NCBI GenBank assembly: GCA_016705365.1
Contig: JADIYI010000005.1
Location: 62,001-126,000, forward strand
Source of the DNA: Gammaproteobacteria bacterium
GTDB taxonomy: Bacteria > Pseudomonadota > Gammaproteobacteria > Pseudomonadales > UBA5518
Direction of reading: 5' to 3'
Length of the DNA: 64,000 nt
Part shown: one piece after another, positions 44,000 to 52,021 of the stretch
How positions within the stretch are numbered: the stretch's first letter is position 1
Layout: each line of letters begins with the position of its first letter
Notes under the pieces: model-generated
The model's input: only the letters and a program-made list of their open reading frames with translations
What the model was told of the DNA's origin: nothing
Database searches by the model: none
Made by a program: the position numbers and the translations under genes

Positions 44000-44421
44000 G
44001 CACGCTGCAACCAACACGCAAATTTTCCGAGGTGAGTGTCGGTGATGAACTCCCGCCGCTCAGCATCGATATCACCACGCGGCTGATCGTGTCCGCCGCC
44101 ATTGCGAGCGGTGACTTCCAGGATGTCCACCATGACAAACCCGGTGCGCAGGCGCTCGGCTCACCCGATATCTTCATGAACATTCTTACCAGCAACGGGC
44201 TGGTGGGACGCTACGTGACTGATTGGGCTGGTCCGAATGCGCTGCTGCGCGCGGTCAAGATCAAGCTCGGAGCTCCGAATTATCCGGGAGATACGATGGT
44301 GCTGAAGGGACGGGTCACGGCACTTGGTGGTGGCGACGAGCAGTTGGTCGAGATCGAAGTCGGCGGCAAGAACGGCCTTGGTTACCACGTCACCGGATCG
44401 GTGACGGTTGCCTTGCCCTGA
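43996..44421 (+). CDS. MaoC-like dehydratase (ChsH1-like)
   Basis: A 141-residue single hot-dog domain protein: GDELPPLSIDITTRLIVSAAIASGDFQDVHHDK. The MaoC/hydratase-2 catalytic Asp and His would be the D and H of GDFQDVHHD. In the igr operon the ChsH1 chain supplies the active site while the MaoC half of ChsH2 is inactive, and the same division is likely here. It is translationally coupled to the ACAD upstream and ten bases from the thiolase-like gene. Confidence 0.85.
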   Translation: MSTLQPTRKFSEVSVGDELPPLSIDITTRLIVSAAIASGDFQDVHHDKPGAQALGSPDIFMNILTSNGLVGRYVTDWAGPNALLRAVKIKLGAPNYPGDTMVLKGRVTALGGGDEQLVEIEVGGKNGLGYHVTGSVTVALP

Positions 44422-44431
44422 GGAGAGCGCA

Positions 44432-45613
44432 ATGAGCGGGAACAGATTTCTCGGCGGCAAGACCGCGATCGCCGGGCTGGGCGCCACCGAGTTTTCCAAG
44501 AATTCCGGTCGCAGCGAGATACAGCTCGGCGTCGAGGCCATCAAGATGGCGCTCGACGATGCCGGGATCGGTATCGACGAGGTCGATGGCATGGCCTCCT
44601 ACACGATGGACAACAACCCCGAGATCGAGTTGTTTCGCCTGCTCGGCGGCAAGGAGCTCAAGTTTTTCTCGCGTACCCATTACGGCGGTGGCGCTGCCTG
44701 CGCGCCCCTGTTCCATGCCGCGATGGCGGTTGCGACCGGGGTCTGCCGCGCGGTGGTGGTGTATCGTGCGATGAACGAACGCTCCGGCTTTCGTTTTGGC
44801 CAGGGCGGTTTGATCAGTACCGATCCGAATTCTTTCGAAACCGTGCATTTTGGCTGGTACATGCCCTATGGTTTGTCGACGCCGGCATCCTGGGTGGCGA
44901 TGTGTGCGAAGCGTTATCTGCACACCTACGGTGCCAGTCCCGATGATTTCGGCCGGGTTTCGGTATCCACCCGCGATTTTGCCGCCACCAACCCGGCAGC
45001 GTTTTTCCATGGCAAGCCCATCACGCTCGATGATCACCGCAACTCGCGCTGGATCGCCGAGCCGTTGCGGCTGCTCGATTGCTGCCAGGAGAGCGATGGC
45101 GCGGTGGCAATGGTGATCACGTCGCTCGAGCACGCTCGCGATCTGCGTCAGAAACCGGTGGTGATCCGTGGCGCGGCCCAGGGCGCGGCCGGTGATCTGC
45201 AGATGATGACCGGCTTTTACCGTCCGGACCTCACGGAAATTCCCGAGATGGGACTCGTTGCCCGGCAACTGTACGAGATGGCGGGTATCGGTCCTGACGA
45301 TATCCAGACTGCCGTGCTGTATGACCATTTCACACCCTTCGTGCTCCCCCAGCTCGAGGAATTCGGCTTTTGCGGACGCGGCGAGGCCAAGGATTTCATC
45401 CGTGATGGTCATATTGCGCGCGGCGGCAAGCTTCCGGTCAACACCCATGGTGGACAGATCGGAGAGGCCTATATCCATGGCCTCAACGGTGTTGCGGAAG
45501 GGGCGAGGCAGGTGCGCGGCAGTGCGGTAAACCAGGTGTCCGGCGTGGAGCACGCGCTCGTTACCGCCGGCACCGGCGTTCCGACCAGCGGTCTGATTCT
45601 CGGGGTCGATTGA
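44432..45613 (+). CDS. Thiolase-superfamily lyase (Ltp2-like steroid aldolase candidate)
   Basis: A 393-residue thiolase-fold protein of the SCP-x/lipid-transfer class (GKTAIAGLGATEFSKNSGRSEIQLGVEAI). The nucleophilic Cys motif of true thiolases (NNCATGS-type) reads HYGGGAACAPL, and the C-terminal GGxxAxGHPxG reads GGQIGEAYIHG. Loss of these and retention of Tyr/His residues (YDHFTP) fit Ltp2-type retro-aldolases. AGGAGAG precedes the ATG. It is the last gene of the cluster; it would cleave the side chain after hydration. Confidence 0.83.
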   Translation: MSGNRFLGGKTAIAGLGATEFSKNSGRSEIQLGVEAIKMALDDAGIGIDEVDGMASYTMDNNPEIELFRLLGGKELKFFSRTHYGGGAACAPLFHAAMAVATGVCRAVVVYRAMNERSGFRFGQGGLISTDPNSFETVHFGWYMPYGLSTPASWVAMCAKRYLHTYGASPDDFGRVSVSTRDFAATNPAAFFHGKPITLDDHRNSRWIAEPLRLLDCCQESDGAVAMVITSLEHARDLRQKPVVIRGAAQGAAGDLQMMTGFYRPDLTEIPEMGLVARQLYEMAGIGPDDIQTAVLYDHFTPFVLPQLEEFGFCGRGEAKDFIRDGHIARGGKLPVNTHGGQIGEAYIHGLNGVAEGARQVRGSAVNQVSGVEHALVTAGTGVPTSGLILGVD

Positions 45614-45716
45614 GGCGGCGTATTGTAAATTTGCCGCTTCGGGCACACGGTGCATCGCGGGCTTGCCGGCATAGTTGCTAGAATGGACGCATCAATTGGT
45701 CTGGATTGAAAATCCG

Positions 45717-46628
45717 ATGCGTGGACTTACCGGTGTTTTTCTGCTGCTCTGCGCCCTCAACGCGAGCGCGCTGACCTTGAGCATGCCGCCGCCCGGCGAG
45801 GATATCGTCGGGGAACTCGTTACGGTGCGTATTGCCAGCTACAGCGATACCCTCCCGGTCTATGCCGAGCACTACAGCGTCGGATTCAGGGAGATCGTGG
45901 CGGCCAACCCGGGGGTAAACCCCTGGGTGCCGGGTGAAGGCCGCGAGATAGTGCTGCCGGTCGAGTTCATCCTGCCGCCCGGTAACCGCGTGGGCATCGT
46001 GATCAATCTCGCCGAGTTGCGCATCTATTACTACCAGCCCGATGGCCAGACGGTCGTCACCTACCCGATCGGTATCGGGCGTGAAGGCTGGGAGACCCCG
46101 CTGGTGAGCACCACGGTGCTGAGCACCATCAAGAACCCGACCTGGGTCCCCCCCCCATCGATCCGTGCCGAGCATGCTGCCGCGGGTGATCCGTTACCTT
46201 CGGTCGTGCCGCCCGGTCCGGACAACCCGCTCGGCGGCTGGGCGGTGCAACTGGGCGCCAAGGGCTATTTCATCCACGGCACCAACAAGGATCTCGGCGT
46301 GGGCATGCGTGTGAGCCATGGGTGCATGCGGATGTACAACGGCGATGTCGAGGAATTCGCGCAACTCGTCAAGCGTGGCACGCCGGTGCGCATCATCAAT
46401 GCACCGGTCAAGGCCGGGTGGAAAGGCGGCAGTCTCTACGTCGAGGTGCATGATGCGCTCGAGGAGCAGCGTGCTATCCAGGTGCCCGAGGCCGATGTCG
46501 CGGATGCGATACATATGGCGCTGCGCGTCAATTCCGTCGATGTCAACTGGGTCCAGGCCAAGGCTGCCGCGGTTCACCGTTCCGGCCTGCCGGTGCGGGT
46601 ATCGACCGAGAGCATCGCGATCCGCTAA
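45717..46628 (+). CDS. L,D-transpeptidase (ErfK/YbiS/YcfS family)
   Basis: A 303-residue exported enzyme with signal peptide MRGLTGVFLLLCALNASA. A LysM-like segment (YAEHYSVGFREIVAANPGVN) is followed by the YkuD catalytic domain with GYFIHGTNKDLGVGMRVSHGCMRM; Cys203 is the nucleophile. Family members attach the C-terminal Lys of Lpp to peptidoglycan or make 3-3 cross-links. An Lpp-type gene lies downstream on the other strand. A run of nine C at 46148-46156 falls in the coding region (VPPPS). The start at 45717 gives a normal signal peptide. Confidence 0.9.
   Translation: MRGLTGVFLLLCALNASALTLSMPPPGEDIVGELVTVRIASYSDTLPVYAEHYSVGFREIVAANPGVNPWVPGEGREIVLPVEFILPPGNRVGIVINLAELRIYYYQPDGQTVVTYPIGIGREGWETPLVSTTVLSTIKNPTWVPPPSIRAEHAAAGDPLPSVVPPGPDNPLGGWAVQLGAKGYFIHGTNKDLGVGMRVSHGCMRMYNGDVEEFAQLVKRGTPVRIINAPVKAGWKGGSLYVEVHDALEEQRAIQVPEADVADAIHMALRVNSVDVNWVQAKAAAVHRSGLPVRVSTESIAIR
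46148..46156 (+). repeat. C9 homopolymer inside the L,D-transpeptidase gene
   Basis: Nine consecutive C bases encode part of Val-Pro-Pro-Pro. Tracts of this length are prone to slippage; a one-base change would truncate the enzyme before its active-site Cys. Confidence 0.85.
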
Positions 46629-46650
46629 AAGGGTTCCCACATTTTCTCTG

Positions 46651-46675
46651 CCCTCGCTTCGCAATGAAGCGGGGG
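46651..46675. terminator. Hairpin after the L,D-transpeptidase gene
   Basis: A ten-pair stem including one G-U pair (CCCTCGCTTC with GAAGCGGGGG) around a GCAAT loop begins 23 bases after the stop codon. There is no strong T run, so it may be a Rho-assisted terminator or an RNA 3' protector. The rest of 46676-46843 shows no gene. Confidence 0.45.
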
Positions 46676-46843
46676 TCACGTTTATCTCGCTGCTGAACCT
46701 GAACCGTTAGCCCTGGGTCGACGACGCGCCCTTCCCGGTTTATTGCTCGCAAATACTTGCACCGGCCTCCGCAATCCGATGTGGCGATCGCAGACCGGTG
46801 CGGTATGGGCGGCGTGGATCCAAAGAATTCTCGTAATTGCGGC

Positions 46844-46870
46844 ACAAAAAAACCCCGCATCAGCCGGGTG
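46844..46870 (-). terminator. Terminator of the Lpp-type gene
   Basis: On the minus strand a short GC hairpin (CCCG ... CGGG, 7-base loop) is followed directly by G and seven T. It lies about 70 bases past the stop of the lipoprotein gene, as expected for a small, highly expressed transcript. Confidence 0.55.
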
Positions 46871-46937
46871 TGAACACCAAGCCGTGCAGGGCGGTATCAG
46901 CAAGGTCGATTACTGGCCGAACCCGGCCAGTTTCAAC

Positions 46938-47204
46938 TCACTTGCGGCAGCACTTCTCGGCCATGCGGCTGACAGCTTCAACTGCATCGTTTGCAGTCTT
47001 CTGTGCTTCGGCGGCAGCAGCGGCTGCGGCATCGGCAGAGGACTGGGCACGGTTTGCCGCAGCTTGTGCACTGTTGGCGGTCGTCTCTACGGTGCCAACG
47101 CGGGCTTCGAGAGCGTCAAGACGGTCGTTGCAAGCGCAGCCGCTCAGCAGGGTGACAGCCAGTGCTGCAGACAGGAGTGCAGCTTTCTTGGACATAGTAC
47201 GCAT
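46938..47204 (-). CDS. Lpp/OprI-type alanine-zipper lipoprotein
   Basis: An 88-residue murein lipoprotein. The signal ends LLSGC (lipid Cys near residue 23). Then comes a coiled coil with regular Ala positions (RVGTVETTANSAQAAANRAQ and the AAAAAA tract) and a C-terminal Lys suitable for linking to peptidoglycan. GGAG six bases before the ATG at 47204 fixes the start. The C-terminus SRMAEKCCRK contains two adjacent Cys, which Lpp and OprI lack to my knowledge. The L,D-transpeptidase gene converges on it and is the likely cross-linking enzyme. Confidence 0.88.
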   Translation of the reverse strand: MRTMSKKAALLSAALAVTLLSGCACNDRLDALEARVGTVETTANSAQAAANRAQSSADAAAAAAAEAQKTANDAVEAVSRMAEKCCRK

Positions 47205-47251
47205 CGTGGTCTCCTTGAGGTTCAATCATGCGAACGGGTGATAAGCAGGCA

Positions 47252-47280
47252 AATTTTTACATATTCCCCCCCGAAGTCAA
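47252..47280 (-). promoter_or_regulatory. Candidate promoter of the Lpp-type gene with a G7 spacer tract
   Basis: On the minus strand TTGACT (47280-47275) is followed by an AT-rich -10 region (47259-47252, TAAAAATT). The spacer contains a run of seven G (C7 at 47266-47272 on the plus strand). Spacer length is about 15-17 depending on the -10 chosen. The surrounding DNA is unusually AT-rich for the window. Tract-length change would alter promoter spacing. Confidence 0.5.
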
Positions 47281-47482
47281 TGTGACATATTCATCATTTA
47301 CGCCTCTAATCAGGTTTTCGGGCAAATTGTCCGGGAATAGTGATCGTTACCGACCATTTCGAGGGGCAAACCCGGGAGCGGGCACATGCCGACCTTCGCC
47401 GATGGCAAGCACCCTGACCCGTGCAGGGTCCATTCTGTTGCCGGCGATCGCCGCGGTAACACGGTGTTGCTGCACACGGTGC

Positions 47483-47490
47483 GGGGGGGG
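47483..47490 (+). repeat. G8 homopolymer between the Lpp-type gene and the SDR gene
   Basis: Eight consecutive G bases in non-coding DNA, 33 bases past the end of the convergently placed SDR gene. No gene was found in 47281-47523. Confidence 0.8.
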
Positions 47491-47523
47491 TTGCCGGCAG
47501 GTTTGCAAGCGCCAGGGCTGTGT

Positions 47524-48363
47524 TCATTGCGGCCGCCCACCCCGCGCAGCCATGCCGTAATACGCATCGTTGCAGCGCTTTGCCCATACTCCGTCGAGCA
47601 ACTTCGGGAACACGCGATCAAGAAACATCGCGATACCCTGCGCAAGGGGTCTGCCGGAGACCACCACCACGTCTTCGGGATGTTCGATCAAGTGGCACAA
47701 TGCCGCGGCGGGCTTTGCCACCGGGTGCGGGGTTTCGCCGCCCGGATTGCCGCCCGCCTCGGTCATGGCCTCGGTCATCGGGCTGCGGGTCGCGCCAGGG
47801 CAGAACGCGCTGACCTTGATTCCCGAGCCGCGCAATTCGCGACGCAGGGTACGGCTGAACGCAAACAGCCCCGATTTTGTCGCGCCGTAAGCGGCGAAAC
47901 CCGGTACCGCAAGCAGCCCCGCCGACGAGAAGACATTGACGATGTGGCCCGATCCCTGGTGCCGCATCACCGGAACCGCCAACTGGCACATCCGCAGGGG
48001 TACATACAGGTTGACGTCGATCAGCTTGCGCAGCCGTGCCGCTGGCGCCTCCTCGAAATGACCGCCAATCAGCAGCCCGGCGTTGTTTATCAGGGCGTCG
48101 ACCCGACCGAAATGCGCGATCAGTTCCCCGAAGACCACGTCGAGCCGAGCATCGTCCGTCAGGTCCAGTGCCCATCCGCGATGGCGCGAGGACTCACTCA
48201 GTTCCGAACGGAGCGCCTCGAGCAGTGCCGGGTCGCGGTCGAGCAATGCCAATCGAGCGCCGCCCTTTGCCAGCATCCGTACCGTGGCCGATGCGATGCC
48301 TCCGCTTGCCCCGGTAACCACGATCACCTTATTGGCCAATCTGCTGCTTCCTGCTTCAATCAT
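47524..48363 (-). CDS. Short-chain dehydrogenase/reductase
   Basis: A 279-residue classical SDR: VTGASGGIASATVRMLA (nucleotide loop), NNAG, catalytic Ser in NVFSSAGLLA, and YGATK (Tyr-x3-Lys). Asp after the second strand (LLDRD) suggests NAD(H). The ATG at 48363 has GGAGG eight bases upstream; the GTG at 48378 lies on it. It is transcribed away from the 2-oxoacid dehydrogenase genes and may act on the same or a related substrate; the substrate is unknown. Confidence 0.88.
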   Translation of the reverse strand: MIEAGSSRLANKVIVVTGASGGIASATVRMLAKGGARLALLDRDPALLEALRSELSESSRHRGWALDLTDDARLDVVFGELIAHFGRVDALINNAGLLIGGHFEEAPAARLRKLIDVNLYVPLRMCQLAVPVMRHQGSGHIVNVFSSAGLLAVPGFAAYGATKSGLFAFSRTLRRELRGSGIKVSAFCPGATRSPMTEAMTEAGGNPGGETPHPVAKPAAALCHLIEHPEDVVVVSGRPLAQGIAMFLDRVFPKLLDGVWAKRCNDAYYGMAARGGRPQ

Positions 48364-48468
48364 GAGTCCAGCCTCCACCTGCGTCGTGCTTTCAGTATTG
48401 CCGATCAGTAATTTTCCTGTCCGTTACAGTACGGTTAAGCTTGGCAGGATGTCATTCGGGATACGATC

Positions 48469-49464
48469 ATGAGCCTCTCCAGCGAACAGAAGATCGAAAG
48501 TCTGCGTCGAGTACTGCGTATCCGCTATTTCGAGGAGGCGGTCGGCAAAGCCGTGCGTGCCGGGCTCATTCCCGGCAGCTGCCACTCGAGCGCCGGACAG
48601 GAGGCGGCCATCGTCGGGGCCTGCATGGCCCTTGGCGCGGATGACTACGTGACCGGCACGCACCGTTCGCACGGCCACCCGATCGGCAAGGGCGCGCAAC
48701 TCGACGCGCTGATGGCCGAGTTGATGGGGAAGTCGAACGGAATCTGCGGGGGACGCGGTGGTTCGATGCACCTCGCGGATGCCAGCGTCGGAATCGTCGG
48801 GGAATCGGCCATCGTGGGCGGCGGCATTCCGCTGGCAACGGGCGCCGGGCTCTCCGCACAGGTGCTTGGCAACGGCCGCGTATCGCTGTGCTTTTTCGGC
48901 GATGGGGCGGCAAACCAGGGCACGTTCCACGAAAGCCTCAACATGGCCTCGGTCTGGAAGCTGCCGGTCGTCTACTTCTGCGAAAACAACCGGTACGCGG
49001 CAACCACGCCGATGGCGCTTGCGCACAGCGTGACGGATATCGCTGCCCGCGCAGCTGCCTACGGAATGCCCGGCGAGATCGTGGACGGGCAGGATCTCTT
49101 CGCGGTGCACGCGGTTACGGCGTGCGCGGTAGAGCGCGCGAGAGAAGGTGGAGGGCCAACGCTGATCGAAGCCAAGACCTATCGCTACGATGAGCACGCG
49201 GTCAATCTCTTCATCCCGACACAGTACCGCAGCGACGAGGAGATGGCGCTTTGGCGTGCGCGCGATCCGCTCGTGTTGTTGCGTGCCCGGCTCGCTGCCG
49301 AAGGGGTCGCGCAGGAGGAGCAACTCCTGGATCTGGAAAAGGCGGCACGCGAGGAAGTGGCCGCGGCACTCGCGCACGCAAAGCGCAGTGCGGAGCCCGG
49401 TTTCGAAACCGTGTTCGAGCATCTCTACAGCAATCCGATTCACCCGGCGCCGGAGCTTCGCTAA
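48469..49464 (+). CDS. Thiamine-diphosphate 2-oxoacid dehydrogenase E1 alpha subunit
   Basis: A 331-residue E1 alpha of the PdhA/AcoA type: RIRYFEEAVGKAVRAGLIPGS, HRSHGHPIGKG, GGRGGSMHLAD, and the ThDP motif GDGAANQGTFHESLNMA. It decarboxylates a 2-oxoacid (or acetoin) with the beta subunit encoded next, to which it is joined by a TAATG overlap. The substrate cannot be fixed by eye; the AcoA-like length and context leave acetoin, pyruvate or a branched/degradation intermediate open. Confidence 0.9.
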   Translation: MSLSSEQKIESLRRVLRIRYFEEAVGKAVRAGLIPGSCHSSAGQEAAIVGACMALGADDYVTGTHRSHGHPIGKGAQLDALMAELMGKSNGICGGRGGSMHLADASVGIVGESAIVGGGIPLATGAGLSAQVLGNGRVSLCFFGDGAANQGTFHESLNMASVWKLPVVYFCENNRYAATTPMALAHSVTDIAARAAAYGMPGEIVDGQDLFAVHAVTACAVERAREGGGPTLIEAKTYRYDEHAVNLFIPTQYRSDEEMALWRARDPLVLLRARLAAEGVAQEEQLLDLEKAAREEVAAALAHAKRSAEPGFETVFEHLYSNPIHPAPELR

Positions 49465-50441
49465 TGGAAAACAGCAACGGTGAAGTACGCGAAACCAGCT
49501 ATTTCGAGGCGATCTTCGAAGCCGAACAGCAGGAAATGGATCGCGACGAACGCGTAATCCTGATCGGAGAGGATATCTATCTCTACGCCGGAAGCGGCCT
49601 GCTGAACGTGGATCCCAGGCGCTTGCGCAGCACGCCAATCTCGGAAAACAGTTTCTGTGGCATGGCGGTGGGCGCGGCGATGACGGGTCTGCGCCCGGTG
49701 GTCGATCTGACCATTGCGAGTTTTGCCTACCTGGGTTCCGACCAGATCATCAATCAGGCGGCCAAACTGCATTACATGACCGGCGGCAAGGCGCGGGTTC
49801 CCGTGGTTTTCCGCGCCTCCATGTGGCACAACGGCTCCAATGCGGCCCAGCACTCCGATCGCCCCTATCCGATGTTCATGAATGCGCCGGGGCTGAAGAT
49901 CGTCGCACCCGCCACCGCCGCCGACATGAAAGGGCTGCTCAAGTCGGCGATCCGCGACGATGATCCGGTGATGGTGTTCGAGGACAACGATCTCTGGTTC
50001 CGCAGGGGACCGTGCCCGGCCGATCCCGACTTCCTCGTTCCGATCGGTGTCGCGGACATCAAGCGCGCTGGCGGGGATGTCAGCATCGTCTCGGTCGCCG
50101 GTTGCCTGCCACACGCGCTGTCGGCGGCCGATGCGCTCGCCGCAGACGGGATCGAGGCGGACGTCATCGATGTGCGGACGCTCGTTCCGCTCGATCGCGC
50201 AACCATACTGGCCTCGGTTTCCCGCACCGGGCGCCTCGTCATCGTGGACTACGCCCATCGCAGTTGCGGTGCCGCCGCGGAAATAGCCGCGATCGTGGCT
50301 GAGGATGGTTTCGAGTCGTTGCGCAAACCCATTCAGCGGGTCACCACACCGGACGTCAACATCCCCTTTGCACCTAGCCTGGAGAGGCCGCTGTACCCGT
50401 CTGCCGAGCGCATAGTGGCGGCCGTGAAGCGTTTGATCTGA
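49464..50441 (+). CDS. 2-oxoacid dehydrogenase E1 beta subunit
   Basis: A 325-residue E1 beta (transketolase pyrimidine and C-terminal domains): VILIGEDIYLYAGSG, ISENSFCGMAVGAAMTGLRPVVDL, KLHYMTGGKARVPVVFRA, AQHSDRPYPMFMNAPGLKIVAPATAADMKGLL, DVIDVRTLVPLD. It forms the alpha2beta2 E1 with the upstream product. The ATG overlaps the alpha stop; the longer frame back to 49251 is an artefact. The lipoyl protein gene follows 31 bases later. Confidence 0.92.
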   Translation: MENSNGEVRETSYFEAIFEAEQQEMDRDERVILIGEDIYLYAGSGLLNVDPRRLRSTPISENSFCGMAVGAAMTGLRPVVDLTIASFAYLGSDQIINQAAKLHYMTGGKARVPVVFRASMWHNGSNAAQHSDRPYPMFMNAPGLKIVAPATAADMKGLLKSAIRDDDPVMVFEDNDLWFRRGPCPADPDFLVPIGVADIKRAGGDVSIVSVAGCLPHALSAADALAADGIEADVIDVRTLVPLDRATILASVSRTGRLVIVDYAHRSCGAAAEIAAIVAEDGFESLRKPIQRVTTPDVNIPFAPSLERPLYPSAERIVAAVKRLI

Positions 50442-50472
50442 GATGGCACCTTTCGCCACAGGAAACCGGAAC

Positions 50473-50709
50473 ATGACAACAACGGTCAGGATGCCCCAAT
50501 GGGGCATGGGCATCACCGAGGGGGCCGTGCTGCGCTGGCTGAAGCAAGCGGGCGATGCCGTTGTGGAAGGCGAAGTGCTCGCCGAGATCGAAACCGCCAA
50601 GGCGGTTGAGGAGCTGGAGTCTCCTGCCAGCGGAACGATACGCGAACTGCTGGTCAAGGAAGGTCAGTCGGTGGCCGTGCGCGAGCCGATCGCCCTGATC
50701 GACGATTGA
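50473..50709 (+). CDS. Stand-alone lipoyl (biotinyl-lipoyl attachment) domain protein
   Basis: A 78-residue protein that is only a lipoyl domain: MPQWGMGITEGAVLRWLKQAGD, with the modified Lys in EIETAKAVEELE. There is no peripheral-subunit-binding or acyltransferase (E2) domain; the gene stops after IALIDD. AGGAAA precedes the ATG at 50473. It is presumably the swinging arm for the E1 encoded upstream, but the acyltransferase and E3 must come from elsewhere, or the domain is used in another way. Confidence 0.88.
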   Translation: MTTTVRMPQWGMGITEGAVLRWLKQAGDAVVEGEVLAEIETAKAVEELESPASGTIRELLVKEGQSVAVREPIALIDD

Positions 50710-50743
50710 TTGCCACCCGCTGCGGGTTCGGCTGCAAAAATAA

Positions 50744-50831
50744 TGGTACCAGAGGGGGGACTCGAACCCCCACGCAGGGCTACTGCAACGGATTTTGAGT
50801 CCGTCTCGTCTACCAGTTCCGACACTCTGGC
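50744..50831 (-). tRNA. tRNA-Leu (anticodon CAA)
   Basis: On the minus strand an 88-base class II tRNA: acceptor GCCAGAG pairing CTCTGGT, anticodon loop CTCAAAA giving CAA (Leu, codon UUG), a long variable arm (TGCAGTAGCCCTGCG region), T arm GGGGGTTCGAGTCCCCC, and an encoded 3' CCA. It lies divergent from queA as in Pseudomonas. Confidence 0.95.
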
Positions 50832-50935
50832 GTTTGGAAGGGCGGCATTATAGCAACGGACTTCGTGCCGGCAAGCGCAATTGCCATGGGGCGTCCCCAT
50901 CTATACCCTTGCCGCCTTGTCTTCTCCGGTACGCC

Positions 50936-52021
50936 ATGAAAGTCAGCGACTTCCGATACCCGCTTCCCGCCGAACTGATAGCGCGCGAGCCACCCGCGGC
51001 CCGTTCCGGCAGTCGTCTGCTGTGCCTCGATGCAATGCGCGCAACACTGCAGCACCGCTCGTTTGCCGAGCTGCCGCAGCTGCTGCGGGCCGGAGATCTG
51101 CTGTTGTTCAACGATACCCGGGTGATTGCGGCGCGGATGTTCGGCTGCAAGACCGCCACCGGTGGCGGTGTCGAGCTGCTGGTGGAGCGGGTGCTCGATC
51201 CGCACCGGGTGCTGGCGCAGGTCAGGGCCAGCAAGCCGCCGCGCCCCGGGAGCGAACTCGATCTGCTCGACGGGGAGGGCAATGCTGCGGTGCGGGTGCG
51301 CGTGATCGAAAAGCACCGCGACATGTACGAGATCGCATTCCCTGCCGATCGCACCGCGCTCGGCGTGATGCAGGCCATTGGTCATGTGCCACTGCCGCCC
51401 TATATCGAACGTCCGGATGACGCGCTCGACCGCGACCGCTACCAGACCGTTTACGCGGCGCGGGACGGCGCGGTTGCCGCACCCACGGCCGGCCTGCATT
51501 TCGACGAGGCGATGCTCGAGCGGGTGCGTGCCATGGGTGTCGAAACCGGTTTTCTCACCCTGCATGTCGGAGCCGGAACCTTCCAGTCGGTGCGTGTCGG
51601 CAACGTCGAGGAACACCTCATGCACGCGGAGTATGTGGATGTCTCTGCCGATTTGTGCGAATGCGTGCTGCGGGCGCATGATGAGGGGCGGCGCGTGATC
51701 GCGGTCGGAACCACCACCCTGCGGGCACTCGAGGCGGCAAGCACGGATTCGGGTATCCATCCGCTGCAGGGCGAAACCTCGATTTTCATCTACCCCGGCT
51801 ATCGCTTTCGCTGCGTCGATGCGCTGATCACGAATTTTCATCTGCCGGAATCCACGCTGCTGATGCTGGTCTGCGCCTTTGCCGGCACGGTGCGGGTGCT
51901 CGATGCCTACGATTGCGCGGTGCGCGAACGCTATCGCTTCTTCAGCTACGGCGATGCGATGTTCATCCGGGGCGAGCGACCGGCGCTGCTCAAGACACGT
52001 AAAGGTCGTGCCAATGGCTGA
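50936..52021 (+). CDS. queA: S-adenosylmethionine:tRNA ribosyltransferase-isomerase QueA
   Basis: A 361-residue enzyme that transfers and isomerises the ribosyl group of SAM onto preQ1-tRNA to form epoxyqueuosine. The start VSDFRYPLPAELIAREP, the FNDTRVIAARMFG, PLPPYIERPDDALDRDRYQTVYA, APTAGLHFDEAML and ITNFHLPESTLLMLVCAF blocks are all standard. It overlaps tgt by eight bases, so the two queuosine enzymes are coupled. The longer frame from 50795 would run back through the tRNA gene and is rejected. Confidence 0.97.
   Translation: MKVSDFRYPLPAELIAREPPAARSGSRLLCLDAMRATLQHRSFAELPQLLRAGDLLLFNDTRVIAARMFGCKTATGGGVELLVERVLDPHRVLAQVRASKPPRPGSELDLLDGEGNAAVRVRVIEKHRDMYEIAFPADRTALGVMQAIGHVPLPPYIERPDDALDRDRYQTVYAARDGAVAAPTAGLHFDEAMLERVRAMGVETGFLTLHVGAGTFQSVRVGNVEEHLMHAEYVDVSADLCECVLRAHDEGRRVIAVGTTTLRALEAASTDSGIHPLQGETSIFIYPGYRFRCVDALITNFHLPESTLLMLVCAFAGTVRVLDAYDCAVRERYRFFSYGDAMFIRGERPALLKTRKGRANG

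Noticed and set aside
50701..50743. Terminator after tRNA-Leu
   Set aside because: The T run lies before rather than after the short GC hairpin on the transcribed strand, and the stem is only four pairs.
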